A DNA stretch of 64,000 nucleotides, taken from the NCBI RefSeq assembly GCF_014645495.1, contig NZ_BMLV01000002.1, positions 363,191-427,190 on the forward strand. The letters run 5' to 3'. The stretch's first letter is position 1. Each line of letters opens with the position of its first letter. The DNA is from Cloacibacterium rupense (lineage in GTDB: Bacteria > Bacteroidota > Bacteroidia > Flavobacteriales > Weeksellaceae). Position numbers and translations under genes: made by a program. Below the pieces are notes generated by a model, which did not search any database, had not been told where the DNA came from, and saw only the letters and a list, made by a program, of their open reading frames with translations. This document shows, piece after piece, positions 43,504 through 51,673 of this stretch.

Positions 43504-44355
43504 ATGGCTTTCGATTGGTTTAAAAGAAGTAAAAAGAACATCACAACCTCTACTGAAGAGAAAAAAGATGTTCCAAAAGGACTTTGGCACCAGACACCAT
43601 CTGGAAAAATAGTAGAGCACGACGAGCTCAAAAGAAATAATTTTGTTTCTCCCGAAGATGGTTTCCACGTAAGAATTGGCAGTGCTGAGTTTTATGATAT
43701 TCTTTTTGATAATGGTAAGTTTACAGAGTTAGACGCAAACGTAGAAAGCATTGACATGCTGAAATTTGTAGATTCCAAGCCCTATGCAGACCGTTTAAAA
43801 GAGGTAAAAAGCAAAACCAAATTGAAAGATTCTATCAGAAACGCAAGAGGTACGGTAAATGGTGTAGATATGGTAGTCTCTTGTATGGACTTTGCATTTA
43901 TTGGTGGTTCACTAGGCTCTGTAATGGGAGAAAAAATAAGAAGAGCTGTAGATTATTGTATAAAAAACAACCTTCCGTATATGATTATTTGTCAGTCTGG
44001 AGGTGCTAGAATGCAAGAAGCAGCTTATTCTCTAATGCAGTTGGCCAAAGTACAGTCTAAACTGGCTCAGCTTTCTGATAAAAAGTTACCTTACATTGCT
44101 TATCTGTGCGACCCTACTTTTGGTGGAATTACCGCATCATTTGCAATGACAGCAGATATCATCATGGCAGAACCGGGTGCTTTAATCGGCTTTGCTGGCC
44201 CTAGAGTAATCCGCGAAACCATAGGTAAAGATTTGCCAGAAGGTTTCCAAACTTCTGAATTTATTCAGGAAAAAGGATTTGTAGATTTCATTGTAAAAAG
44301 AACTGAAATTAAAGAAACCGTTTCTAATACGGTAAAACTTTTGATGAATAAGTAA
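43504..44355 (+). CDS. accD: Acetyl-CoA carboxylase carboxyltransferase subunit beta, zinc-ribbon-less
   Basis: Forms malonyl-CoA with AccA, first step of fatty-acid synthesis. 283 residues. The carboxyltransferase core is normal: [99 protein letters not shown]. The N-terminal region that binds zinc with four Cys in E. coli AccD reads [20 protein letters not shown] and [13 protein letters not shown], so all four Cys are absent. This looks like the normal flavobacterial form. Confidence 0.96.
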   Translation: MAFDWFKRSKKNITTSTEEKKDVPKGLWHQTPSGKIVEHDELKRNNFVSPEDGFHVRIGSAEFYDILFDNGKFTELDANVESIDMLKFVDSKPYADRLKEVKSKTKLKDSIRNARGTVNGVDMVVSCMDFAFIGGSLGSVMGEKIRRAVDYCIKNNLPYMIICQSGGARMQEAAYSLMQLAKVQSKLAQLSDKKLPYIAYLCDPTFGGITASFAMTADIIMAEPGALIGFAGPRVIRETIGKDLPEGFQTSEFIQEKGFVDFIVKRTEIKETVSNTVKLLMNK

Positions 44356-44380
44356 TCTGAAAAACAACTTTATATCCTTA

Positions 44381-44416
44381 AAATCGTAAAATCTTCTTGA
44401 TTTTACGATTTTTATT
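44381..44416 (+). terminator. Terminator of accD
   Basis: AAATCGTAAAATC (44381-44393) pairs perfectly with GATTTTACGATTT (44399-44411), followed by TTTATTTG. Confidence 0.85.
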
Positions 44417-44461
44417 TGACATCTTTAGAAACAATTCAAGAGAAAAAACGACCTATAGAAA

Positions 44462-45001
44462 GTGAAAAAGCTGTTTTCAACCATTAGAATCATTTTTTTA
44501 AATCTGAAAAGATTAAGTTTTAAAAATCTTTTCAAGTTATTCTCTATGGTGCTATCTCATCCTCTTTTTTCAATTCTTACGTTTTGGGCAACTGTGAAAA
44601 CTTACGCCATTTCTGAGAAATTATTTCCCATTACACACAGCACAGACGGTGCAGGAAACGCCTTTAGACATGCTCTTTGGAACTGCTTAATTATGATGTA
44701 TTGTTGTAAGATTTCTTCCGTTGAAAAATCTCTACAATGGGCTGAAAAAATAACAGGCCTGCACGAAGACCTATTCCCGAATGAGCCTTTGCAAACCAAA
44801 ATGGATTTGCATAACAATGAAATCGGAAGACAGTATTTTATGAGTTTACTGCCTGGTATTCATCGTCAGTTTTTTGAAACCAGTTTTTTTGTAGATCATC
44901 TTTTAGAGCTTACTAAAAAAAGTGTCATTTTAGAAAGCGAGGGTCAAGAAATTGGTTTTAATTTAGTAAGATTAAAAGAAAAAAGAGAAACTTTGGGCTA
45001 A
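44462..45001 (+). CDS. DUF6973-like hypothetical protein
   Basis: 179 residues with a GTG start (KKLFSTIRIIFLNLKRLSFKNLF), since no ATG precedes the conserved part. It has a hydrophobic stretch at about 25-50 and the conserved block DGAGNAFRHALWNCLIMMYCC ... WAEKITGLHEDLF ... KMDLHNNEIGRQY. The His, Asp and Asn positions of this block recall the DUF6973 family, some of which are thought to be enzymes, but no activity is established. It stands alone between accD and the manC gene, which is convergent. Confidence 0.7.
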   Translation: MKKLFSTIRIIFLNLKRLSFKNLFKLFSMVLSHPLFSILTFWATVKTYAISEKLFPITHSTDGAGNAFRHALWNCLIMMYCCKISSVEKSLQWAEKITGLHEDLFPNEPLQTKMDLHNNEIGRQYFMSLLPGIHRQFFETSFFVDHLLELTKKSVILESEGQEIGFNLVRLKEKRETLG

Positions 45002-45016
45002 GTCTCTCTTCTTTAT

Positions 45017-46093
45017 TTACATATATTTATCCCCTTTTTTGAAATTTTTGAGGTCTAGTACATAGTCCTTTATCATTTGGTCATTTTTCCTAGGACAGAT
45101 TAAAAGTGCTTTGTCTGTATCTACAATGATATAATCTTCTAAACCATCAATAATTGCCGCTTTTCCTTTTTTCAGCCTTACAATATTATTTTTAGCATTA
45201 TAGGTAAGTACAGATTTAGAATCAAGAGAATTATTGTTGTCATTCTTTTCAGAATTTTCGTATACAGAGGTCCAAGTTCCTAAATCACTCCATCCTAAAT
45301 CTGATGGAATTACGTAAACATTCTGAGCTCTTTCTAAAATCCCATTATCAATAGAAATTTTTTCTACTTTAGGATAAATGGTTTCTATGCACACTTTCTC
45401 TTGATCAGAATTGTACTCGCATGCAACAAATTCTTGAGTCATTTCTGGCAAATACTTTTCAAATGCTTTATGAATAGCATTAACATTCCAAACGAAAATG
45501 CCTGCATTCCAAAGGAAATCACCAGTTTCTAAAAATGATTTTGCTATTTCTAGACTAGGTTTTTCTGTAAAAGTTTTCACTTTATAAAAATCCTCACCAT
45601 TTTTCTCTGCAAATTGTATATAACCATAGCCTGTGTCTGGCCTTGTAGGAGTTATTCCTAAGGTAATTAACACCTCATTTTTACTAGCAAAATCGAAAGC
45701 AAGATTAACTTTTTCTATAAATGCACTTTCTTTTAAAATAAGGTGGTCTGCTGGCAAAACAATCACATTTGCGTCTTTATTGACATCAGCAATTTTATTG
45801 ATCATATAGATGTTGCAGGCTGCAGTGTTCTTCATCACTGGTTCTCCTACAATATTCTGAAAAGGAATATCTGGCAATTGCTGATGAGTAAGCTCTACAT
45901 ATTCTTGATTGGTGATTACGTATATGTTTTCTGCTGAAACCGCTTTTTGTATTCTATCATAGGTCTGTTGAATCATGGTTCTTCCAGTTCCTAAAATATC
46001 TTGAAATTGCTTAGGGAATTTTTGGGTAGACATTGGCCAAAATCTGCTACCAATTCCACCTGCCATTATTACACAGTAGTTGTTCTTGTTCAT
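45017..46093 (-). CDS. manC: Mannose-1-phosphate guanylyltransferase
   Basis: Makes GDP-mannose from GTP and mannose-1-phosphate, for mannose- or fucose-containing surface glycans. 358 residues, the short form without the isomerase domain. Motifs: MAGGIGSRFWPMSTQKFPKQF, VITNQEYVELTHQQLPDIP, NIVGEPVMKNTAACN, NVIVLPADHLILKE, TLGITPTRPDTGYGYIQ, FTEKPSLEIAKSFL, FLWNAGIFVWN and SDLGWSDLGTWTSVYE. It starts 6 bases after the SprT-like gene stop, so the two are one transcript. Confidence 0.94.
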   Translation of the reverse strand: MNKNNYCVIMAGGIGSRFWPMSTQKFPKQFQDILGTGRTMIQQTYDRIQKAVSAENIYVITNQEYVELTHQQLPDIPFQNIVGEPVMKNTAACNIYMINKIADVNKDANVIVLPADHLILKESAFIEKVNLAFDFASKNEVLITLGITPTRPDTGYGYIQFAEKNGEDFYKVKTFTEKPSLEIAKSFLETGDFLWNAGIFVWNVNAIHKAFEKYLPEMTQEFVACEYNSDQEKVCIETIYPKVEKISIDNGILERAQNVYVIPSDLGWSDLGTWTSVYENSEKNDNNNSLDSKSVLTYNAKNNIVRLKKGKAAIIDGLEDYIIVDTDKALLICPRKNDQMIKDYVLDLKNFKKGDKYM

Positions 46094-46099
46094 AAATTT

Positions 46100-46681
46100 T
46101 TATAATTTCTCAACTTTACTAACGGATTTAAAGAGATATTGTTTTCCGCTAGAAAGATTTTTGCAAAGATAACGTTTTTTAATTTTTTCTTTTATGATAT
46201 ATGTTTCCTCTCTGAAGATAAATTTTTCACCTATTTCAAGATTTTCAATATAATAAAACCCTTCTTCCTCTTTATGGAAATACTTTACCAATTCTGGGCT
46301 GGCCATAAAATTGGCTTTCGGTGATTTAGAAAACTTTTTAATAATTAATTTTAAATCTTCCTGATAAACTTCTAAGCTTTCTAAAAGCATTTCTCTGAAG
46401 GTTTGTTTCCACTCTTGTCCGTGTGGTGAAATTCTTCTTCCATATTTCTCAAAAGCCAGAAGATGCGCCAATTCATGGGTTAATACAAAGAAAAACAATT
46501 GTGGTTCTAATGTTCCGTTAACGGTAATTTGATGAGAATTATCGGGCATTTTTCGGTAATCTCCTAGTTTAGAGTTTCTATTTCTAGTTATTTTTAGATG
46601 ACAATTGTAATGACCAAACCATTCCTTAAGAAAAGGAAGTGCGTTTTCTGGTAAAAATTTTTCTAGAATATGGGCTGGCAT
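46100..46681 (-). CDS. SprT-like zinc metalloprotein
   Basis: 193 residues from the ATG at 46681 (MPAHILEKFLPENAL). The zinc site is HELAHLLAFEKYGRRISPHGQEWK: HExxH plus a downstream His, as in SprT/Spartan-like metalloproteases. The C-terminal 60 residues are Lys-rich and contain a Cys (YLCKN), probably a small beta domain. SprT-family proteins are linked to cutting DNA-bound proteins in some organisms; the role in Bacteroidota is not known. Likely co-transcribed with manC without an evident functional link. Confidence 0.85.
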   Translation of the reverse strand: MPAHILEKFLPENALPFLKEWFGHYNCHLKITRNRNSKLGDYRKMPDNSHQITVNGTLEPQLFFFVLTHELAHLLAFEKYGRRISPHGQEWKQTFREMLLESLEVYQEDLKLIIKKFSKSPKANFMASPELVKYFHKEEEGFYYIENLEIGEKFIFREETYIIKEKIKKRYLCKNLSSGKQYLFKSVSKVEKL

Positions 46682-46767
46682 TATATCATTTATAAGTATT
46701 GCTTTACGAAAATAAAAAATCTCCATTATAAAATGAAGATTTTTGAATAAAGTCTTAATTAAAAATT

Positions 46768-48114
46768 TTAAAGATTTTCAGTTAAAGGAATTCCTGCATA
46801 GAAATTAAGCAACTTCATACTGAAAATATAGTTGTATTTGGCTTGCGAAACAGTGCTTTGTGCGTTTACATAGTTGTTTCTTGCATTGTTTAGGTCATAA
46901 ATGGTAGATCTACCCGCTTCATAACTTTTTTCTGCAAAATCCAGAGCTAATTTGGTGGATTTTTCAGCTTCTACAGCCGCCATAAAGTTTTCATAATTGG
47001 CATTGGCATCAAAATAGGCTTTCTGCACATCTTGCTTTACAGAAAGTTTTTGTTGTTCTAATGTGTTTTTGGCGATATTTTCAGAGATTTTAGCTTGTTC
47101 TACTTGGAGTTTTGTATTTCCTTTATTAAAAATTGGAATATTTAAACTTAATCCTAAATTTTGTCCAAAATTGTCTTTGTATTGTTTCATGAAATCATCC
47201 TGAGAAAGTCTATTTCCTTGACCATCAAAAACCCCTGAAAGTCTATTAAAATAAAAAGATCCAATTCCTGCACTTGCTGTAACTGTAGGCTGAAAAAGTG
47301 TTTTGGCAATTTCAATTTGTTTCTGCGCAGAAAGAATTCTGGTTTCAGCTGCTTTTACTTGCGGTTGATTTTCATAGGCCTTTTCAATAATATTGTCTGT
47401 AGAACTTAATGGAGCTGCTAACATACTTGGAAGTGGCACTTCTTGTATATCAAAATCTTTAAAATCTGTTAATTGAAGCACCATGGCTAAATTAAACAAC
47501 GACCTTTCTATATCTATTTCTGCAGATTTTTGTCTTTGTTTTTCTCTAGCTAAACTTGCAGCAGCTTCTGCTTCTACTGTTTTGGCGGTAGAGCCTACTT
47601 CTGTAGTAATTTTAGCTCTTTTCAATACCTTTTCGGCATTACTTACGGATTCATCGGTAATTTTTTTAACTTCTCTATTGAGCAAAATCTGCAAATAAAG
47701 CTGCGCTACTTGCAAAGAAATATCATTCTTTGTCTTTTCGGTGTCTAAAAGAGAGGCATCTAGGTCAAACTGAGATTTCTCTGCAGTTTTTCTAATTCTA
47801 CCTCCGTTGTAGACTTGCATATTTGCACCTATATTAGCACTATTATTGAAATTATCATTACGCCCAATACTTCCGGTAAAACCTTGGGTTTGCCCAAAGC
47901 TAGCGCTGTTATTTACGTTTGCTGAAACAGTAGGCAAATAATCATTTTTAGCGATTGCTAGATTTTTGCTCTGGATATCGTTATTGTATTGATTATTGAT
48001 TACCTGAAGGTTATTCTTCACCGCGTAATCTACACACTCTCTAAGAGTCCATTTTTTTTGTGAAAAAACGAAAGTGCTTGCTAATAAAATTGATAGTAAA
48101 AAAAGACGTCTCAT
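46768..48114 (-). CDS. TolC-family outer-membrane efflux protein
   Basis: 448 residues from the ATG at 48114, which opens the signal peptide (MRRLFLLSILLASTFVFSQ). It forms an outer-membrane duct with long coiled helices: two repeats of the outer-membrane efflux domain at about 30-220 (LRECVDYAVKNNLQVINNQYNNDIQSKNL) and about 230-430 (AAETRILSAQKQIEIAKTLFQPTVTASAG, SYEAGRSTIYDLNNARNNYVNAQ). No membrane-fusion or inner-membrane pump gene is beside it, so its partners are elsewhere. Confidence 0.93.
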   Translation of the reverse strand: MRRLFLLSILLASTFVFSQKKWTLRECVDYAVKNNLQVINNQYNNDIQSKNLAIAKNDYLPTVSANVNNSASFGQTQGFTGSIGRNDNFNNSANIGANMQVYNGGRIRKTAEKSQFDLDASLLDTEKTKNDISLQVAQLYLQILLNREVKKITDESVSNAEKVLKRAKITTEVGSTAKTVEAEAAASLAREKQRQKSAEIDIERSLFNLAMVLQLTDFKDFDIQEVPLPSMLAAPLSSTDNIIEKAYENQPQVKAAETRILSAQKQIEIAKTLFQPTVTASAGIGSFYFNRLSGVFDGQGNRLSQDDFMKQYKDNFGQNLGLSLNIPIFNKGNTKLQVEQAKISENIAKNTLEQQKLSVKQDVQKAYFDANANYENFMAAVEAEKSTKLALDFAEKSYEAGRSTIYDLNNARNNYVNAQSTVSQAKYNYIFSMKLLNFYAGIPLTENL

Positions 48115-48170
48115 TGTTTGCTTTTGAGTGATAAGTAATGTTAATAGATAAAATGTTACAATTCTCAACA

Positions 48171-48205
48171 AAAAAATCAGAATAAAATTGCTTTTACTCT
48201 GATTT
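48171..48205 (-). terminator. Terminator of the aldehyde dehydrogenase gene
   Basis: AAATCAGAATAAAA (48174-48187) pairs with TTTTACTCTGATTT (48192-48205) with one mismatch. The A-run at 48171-48176 supplies the U-tract on the minus strand. Confidence 0.75.
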
Positions 48206-48231
48206 CAGTTTCTAATTGAATTAAAAAAACA

Positions 48232-49839
48232 TTAAAACAAGAACTTTGTGCTTAAGAAACTAGATTCTTGTTCAGACACTATATTGTTAAAAATATCTTT
48301 GTTTAGTTCGCTGTCTTTGGTGGCAACCATGGTTCTGATAGAGAAAGAGCGCAGTGCATCTGGAACAGAAAGAGTACCTTCGGCAGAGTCTTTTCTCCCT
48401 GTAAAAGGAAAAACATCTGGCCCTCTTTGTGATTGGGTATTTACGTTTACTCTAGAAACCAAATTTACAAAACCATCTACCATTTTGGCAATTTCTAAAT
48501 GATTTTTACTGAAAATACTTACCTGTTGCCCAAAGTCGCTTTCAATCATATAATCTATAGGTTCTTGTAAATTTTTAAAAGGAACTATTGGAACTATTGG
48601 CCCAAATTGCTCTATATGATAAACCTTCATTTTTTCACTTACAGGATACAAAACCGTAGGCGCAAAAAGATTTCCTACAGATTGACCACCGGTTTCATTT
48701 ACAATTTTTGCTCCGAAACTTTCGGCATCTTTGATTAATCCATTTAGGAATTCTACTTTCCCTTCTTCTGGAAGTGGCGTAATAATAGGGTTATTCCAAG
48801 GCATTCCCACTTTTAGAGCATCTACTTTTGCGCTAAACTTTTTGATAAATTCATCTGCAATATCTTCGTGTACAAAAAGAATTTTAAGCGCAGTACATCT
48901 TTGTCCATTAAAAGAAAGCGAACCCGCTACACATTCTTCAACTGTAAGGTCTAAATCTGCATCTTTTAAAATAATTCCAGGATTTTTAGCATCAAGACCT
49001 AAAATAGAACGCAATCTGTTTACTTTCGGGTGTGCTTTTTTTAATTGGTCTGCCACTCTACTAGAAGCGATTAAGGTAAGAACATTTATTTTCCCTGTAT
49101 TCATCATAGGTTCTATTACTTCTGCTCCTTTTCCGTAGATGTAATTTACTACTCCTTTAGGGAAACTTTTTTGTAAAGCCTTACTTAGCGCATAGTGCAA
49201 AAGACAACCATATTTTGGTGGTTTGAAAAGCACCACATTACCCATAATCAGTGCCGGAATAAGCAAGGTATACGTTTCATTAAGAGGATAATTATATGGG
49301 CCAATACAAAGTGTAATTCCTAAAGGAGAACGACGGATTTGCCCAATAATTCCGCCTTCTATGGTAAATCTAGAACTTCTACGGTCTAGTTCTTTTAAGG
49401 CATTGATGGTATCATAAATATAGGCGATGGTTCTGTCAAATTCTTTTTCAGAATCGGCTCTGTTTTTCCCGATTTCCCACATCAGCAATTGTACCACCTC
49501 TTCACGAAGACCAATCATTTCCTTAATGAAATTTTCTACATGTTTTATTCTTTCTTCTACAGAAAGTGTAGGCCAATAACCGAAACCGTTGTCGTAAGCT
49601 TTTTCTGCTGCATCTAAGCATTCCATCGCTTCATTGAGACCTCCATTTGGGATTTTTCCTAAGTAAATATCTTCCAAAACGCCGTTATTATTAACTTTGA
49701 TTGCGGAATATACTTTCTTGAAATCACCATCCCATTGCTTAAATTCACCATCCACCAAATACTCAGTTTGCTCTACTACAGGATGGTTTAGCCATTCCGT
49801 TCCCGGAAATAGCGAAATGTTTTCAGAAAATTGTTGCAT
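48232..49839 (-). CDS. Aldehyde dehydrogenase of the GapN-like group, catalytic Glu position altered
   Basis: 535 residues from the ATG at 49839. ALDH fold with nucleophile Cys315 in SFNGQRCTALKILF. The usual LELGGK loop, whose Glu is the general base in most ALDHs, reads here Leu280-Gly281-Leu-Asp-Ala-Lys in SILGLDAKNPGII, so the Glu is replaced by Gly. Other landmarks: PYNYPLNETYTLLIPALIMGN, KPPKYGCLLHYALSKALQKSFP, EQFGPIVPIVPF. As I recall, related sequences are annotated NADP-dependent glyceraldehyde-3-phosphate dehydrogenase. The substrate is uncertain. It has its own TAnnTTTG promoter and terminator. Confidence 0.85.
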   Translation of the reverse strand: MQQFSENISLFPGTEWLNHPVVEQTEYLVDGEFKQWDGDFKKVYSAIKVNNNGVLEDIYLGKIPNGGLNEAMECLDAAEKAYDNGFGYWPTLSVEERIKHVENFIKEMIGLREEVVQLLMWEIGKNRADSEKEFDRTIAYIYDTINALKELDRRSSRFTIEGGIIGQIRRSPLGITLCIGPYNYPLNETYTLLIPALIMGNVVLFKPPKYGCLLHYALSKALQKSFPKGVVNYIYGKGAEVIEPMMNTGKINVLTLIASSRVADQLKKAHPKVNRLRSILGLDAKNPGIILKDADLDLTVEECVAGSLSFNGQRCTALKILFVHEDIADEFIKKFSAKVDALKVGMPWNNPIITPLPEEGKVEFLNGLIKDAESFGAKIVNETGGQSVGNLFAPTVLYPVSEKMKVYHIEQFGPIVPIVPFKNLQEPIDYMIESDFGQQVSIFSKNHLEIAKMVDGFVNLVSRVNVNTQSQRGPDVFPFTGRKDSAEGTLSVPDALRSFSIRTMVATKDSELNKDIFNNIVSEQESSFLSTKFLF

Positions 49840-49859
49840 AATTTTATTATTTGAAGAAT

Positions 49860-49867
49860 CAAAGGTA
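49860..49867 (-). promoter_or_regulatory. -7 box for the aldehyde dehydrogenase
   Basis: On the minus strand TACCTTTG (49867-49860) lies 20 bases before the ATG at 49839 and supports that start over the upstream codon at 49878. Confidence 0.6.
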
Positions 49868-49941
49868 AAAATTATCAACTTAGAATTTGTAATAAAAGAA
49901 TGAATTTTTTGATAGATAGAATGAATAAAGAAGCTTTTTTC

Positions 49942-51342
49942 CTAACCGAAAAATAAATACGCCATCAAAACAGAAACCGTAATTCCAACTAAATCTGCCA
50001 AAAGCATTGCACCAACAGTATAACGCGTATTTTTGATACCCACTGCTCCGAAATATACCGCAATTACATAAAAAGTAGTATCTGAACTGCCTTGTAAAAT
50101 CCCAGAAAGTCTCGCAGGAAAAGAATCTACCCCAAAAGTAGTCATTGTATCTACCATCATTCCTCTTGCGCCAGAACCTGACAATGGTTTGATGAGCGCA
50201 GTTGGTAATCCGTCAACAAATCTGGTATCTAAATTGGCAATTTGAGCAAACCATTTCATTCCATCTATAATCACATCAAAAACGCCAGAAGTTCTAAGGA
50301 GTGAAATCGCAATCAACATTCCTACTAAGTAAGGAATAATCTTAACACAGACATTAAAACCTTCTTTAGCACCATCAATAAAAGCATCAAAAACATTTAT
50401 TTTTTTGTAAACCGCACCAGCAATGATAGCAAAAAATATCAAAAGAATCATTCCGTTGCTGATGAATTTACTGGCATTGTCTAATTCTTCTTTGTTGAGT
50501 TTTACCAAGTACCAAACCAAAAGCGCGATTAAAGCAGAAACACCCCCAATAAAAGCCAAAAGTCTAGGCTGAAAAAGATTAATTTTCTGTTTGAAGGAAA
50601 CAATAATCATCGCCGCCATTGTAGCACAAAATGTAGCAATCATCGTTGGTAAGAAAATATCTGTTGGCGTTGCAGAATCCATAGAAGCTCTAATGGCAAT
50701 GATAGAAACCGGAATCAGCGTAAGACCACTTGCGTGCAAACAAAGAAACATAATTTGTGCATTAGAAGCTCTGTCTTTGTCGGGATTTAGGGTTTGTAAA
50801 CTTTCCATCGCTTTTAGTCCAAATGGAGTTGCCGCATTGTCTAAACCTAATAAATTGGCGGCAAAATTAAGCGTCATATGCCCGAAAGAAGGATGGTTTT
50901 TAGGAATTTCGGGGAATAATTTTGAAAAAAATGGTTGAATCATTCTTGACAAGAAATTAATTCCTCCTGCTTTTTCAGCAATGCTCATAAAACCCATAAA
51001 AAGCGTCATAATTCCTATTAATCCTAGAGAAATTTCCACGGCAGTTTTACTGGTAGAAATTACACCATCTGCTTTTTGCACACGGTAAACAGAAACGGTA
51101 TTGGTAGAATCTTTTTTGTAGTTAATTCTAGAAATTTCGGCTTCAGGTTTTTCAGAAAGAGATTTTTGAATTTCCGCAGAAAGAGATTGTAAGGGTGCTT
51201 TGGTAATTTGTACGGTGTCTCCACTTTTACCAACCACCAAATCATTGTAAATTGCTTTGTAGTTATCGCTGAACAAATATTTAATACTTGCCACCACAAT
51301 CGCTACAATAATAAATGCGCTCCAAATTCTGCTTAAAACCAT
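49942..51342 (-). CDS. Nucleoside-recognition (Gate) membrane protein, SpmA-SpmB fusion
   Basis: 466 residues. Two Gate-type halves: about 95-265 (AVEISLGLIGIMTLFMGFMSIAEKAGGINFLSRMIQP ... HMTLNFAANLLGLDNAATPFGLKAM) and about 300-466 (FDAFIDGAKEGFNVCVKIIPYLVGMLIAISLLRTSG ... PLSGSGARGMMVDTMTTFG). These are the SpmA and SpmB patterns joined in one chain. A periplasmic insert of about 70 residues follows the first helix (SDNYKAIYNDLVVGKSGDTVQ). In sporulating bacteria they act in spore maturation, but this organism has no sign of sporulation; transport is the likely role. Confidence 0.88.
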   Translation of the reverse strand: MVLSRIWSAFIIVAIVVASIKYLFSDNYKAIYNDLVVGKSGDTVQITKAPLQSLSAEIQKSLSEKPEAEISRINYKKDSTNTVSVYRVQKADGVISTSKTAVEISLGLIGIMTLFMGFMSIAEKAGGINFLSRMIQPFFSKLFPEIPKNHPSFGHMTLNFAANLLGLDNAATPFGLKAMESLQTLNPDKDRASNAQIMFLCLHASGLTLIPVSIIAIRASMDSATPTDIFLPTMIATFCATMAAMIIVSFKQKINLFQPRLLAFIGGVSALIALLVWYLVKLNKEELDNASKFISNGMILLIFFAIIAGAVYKKINVFDAFIDGAKEGFNVCVKIIPYLVGMLIAISLLRTSGVFDVIIDGMKWFAQIANLDTRFVDGLPTALIKPLSGSGARGMMVDTMTTFGVDSFPARLSGILQGSSDTTFYVIAVYFGAVGIKNTRYTVGAMLLADLVGITVSVLMAYLFFG

Positions 51343-51673
51343 TTCCTTGAAAATTTTGGATAAAAGTAAGATTTTTTGTTGGATGTTGGAAGTCTGGAAT
51401 TTTTTACGACTATATTTTTCCTATTTTTTAACATCAAGCATCCAACTTCCATCATCCCGCTAATGCAAACCTTTCAAAAATCATATCAGACTTATTATAT
51501 CGTATTAAAAAACTTTGTAACTTTAGATTCCTAAATTTTTATACAGAAGTGCCTTTTAAGACATTTTTGGTTTTAAAAATTTTCGCCTTATAAGGAATTG
51601 CAGTATGCATTCAGTCTGAATTTTAGTTAAATCAGACTTAATAGATGAAAATAATTTTAAAAAATCAAAAGAT
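51343..51673. other. 331-base intergenic region before the EF-G paralogue
   Basis: No ORF is supported. The left part has a heptad inverted repeat (51381-51457). From about 51515 a TAACTTTA box after a TTTG could be a promoter with a leader near 150 bases. The leader contains the palindrome CCTTATAAGG (51586-51595) and a stem AGTCTGA (51613-51619) with TCAGACT (51632-51638). Confidence 0.5.
51381..51457. repeat. Inverted array of seven-base degenerate repeats
   Basis: Left arm GGATGTT-GGAAGTC-TGGA (51381-51398). The right arm, read on the minus strand from 51457, is GGATGAT-GGAAGTT-GGATGCT-TGATGTT. The arms can pair with a loop of about 42 bases. Units share the heptad GGAWGNT. Confidence 0.5.

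Noticed and set aside
49942-51342. Sporulation genes from the SpmA/SpmB similarity
   Set aside because: The fused Gate-type protein occurs in non-sporulating Bacteroidota and no other sporulation gene is seen.
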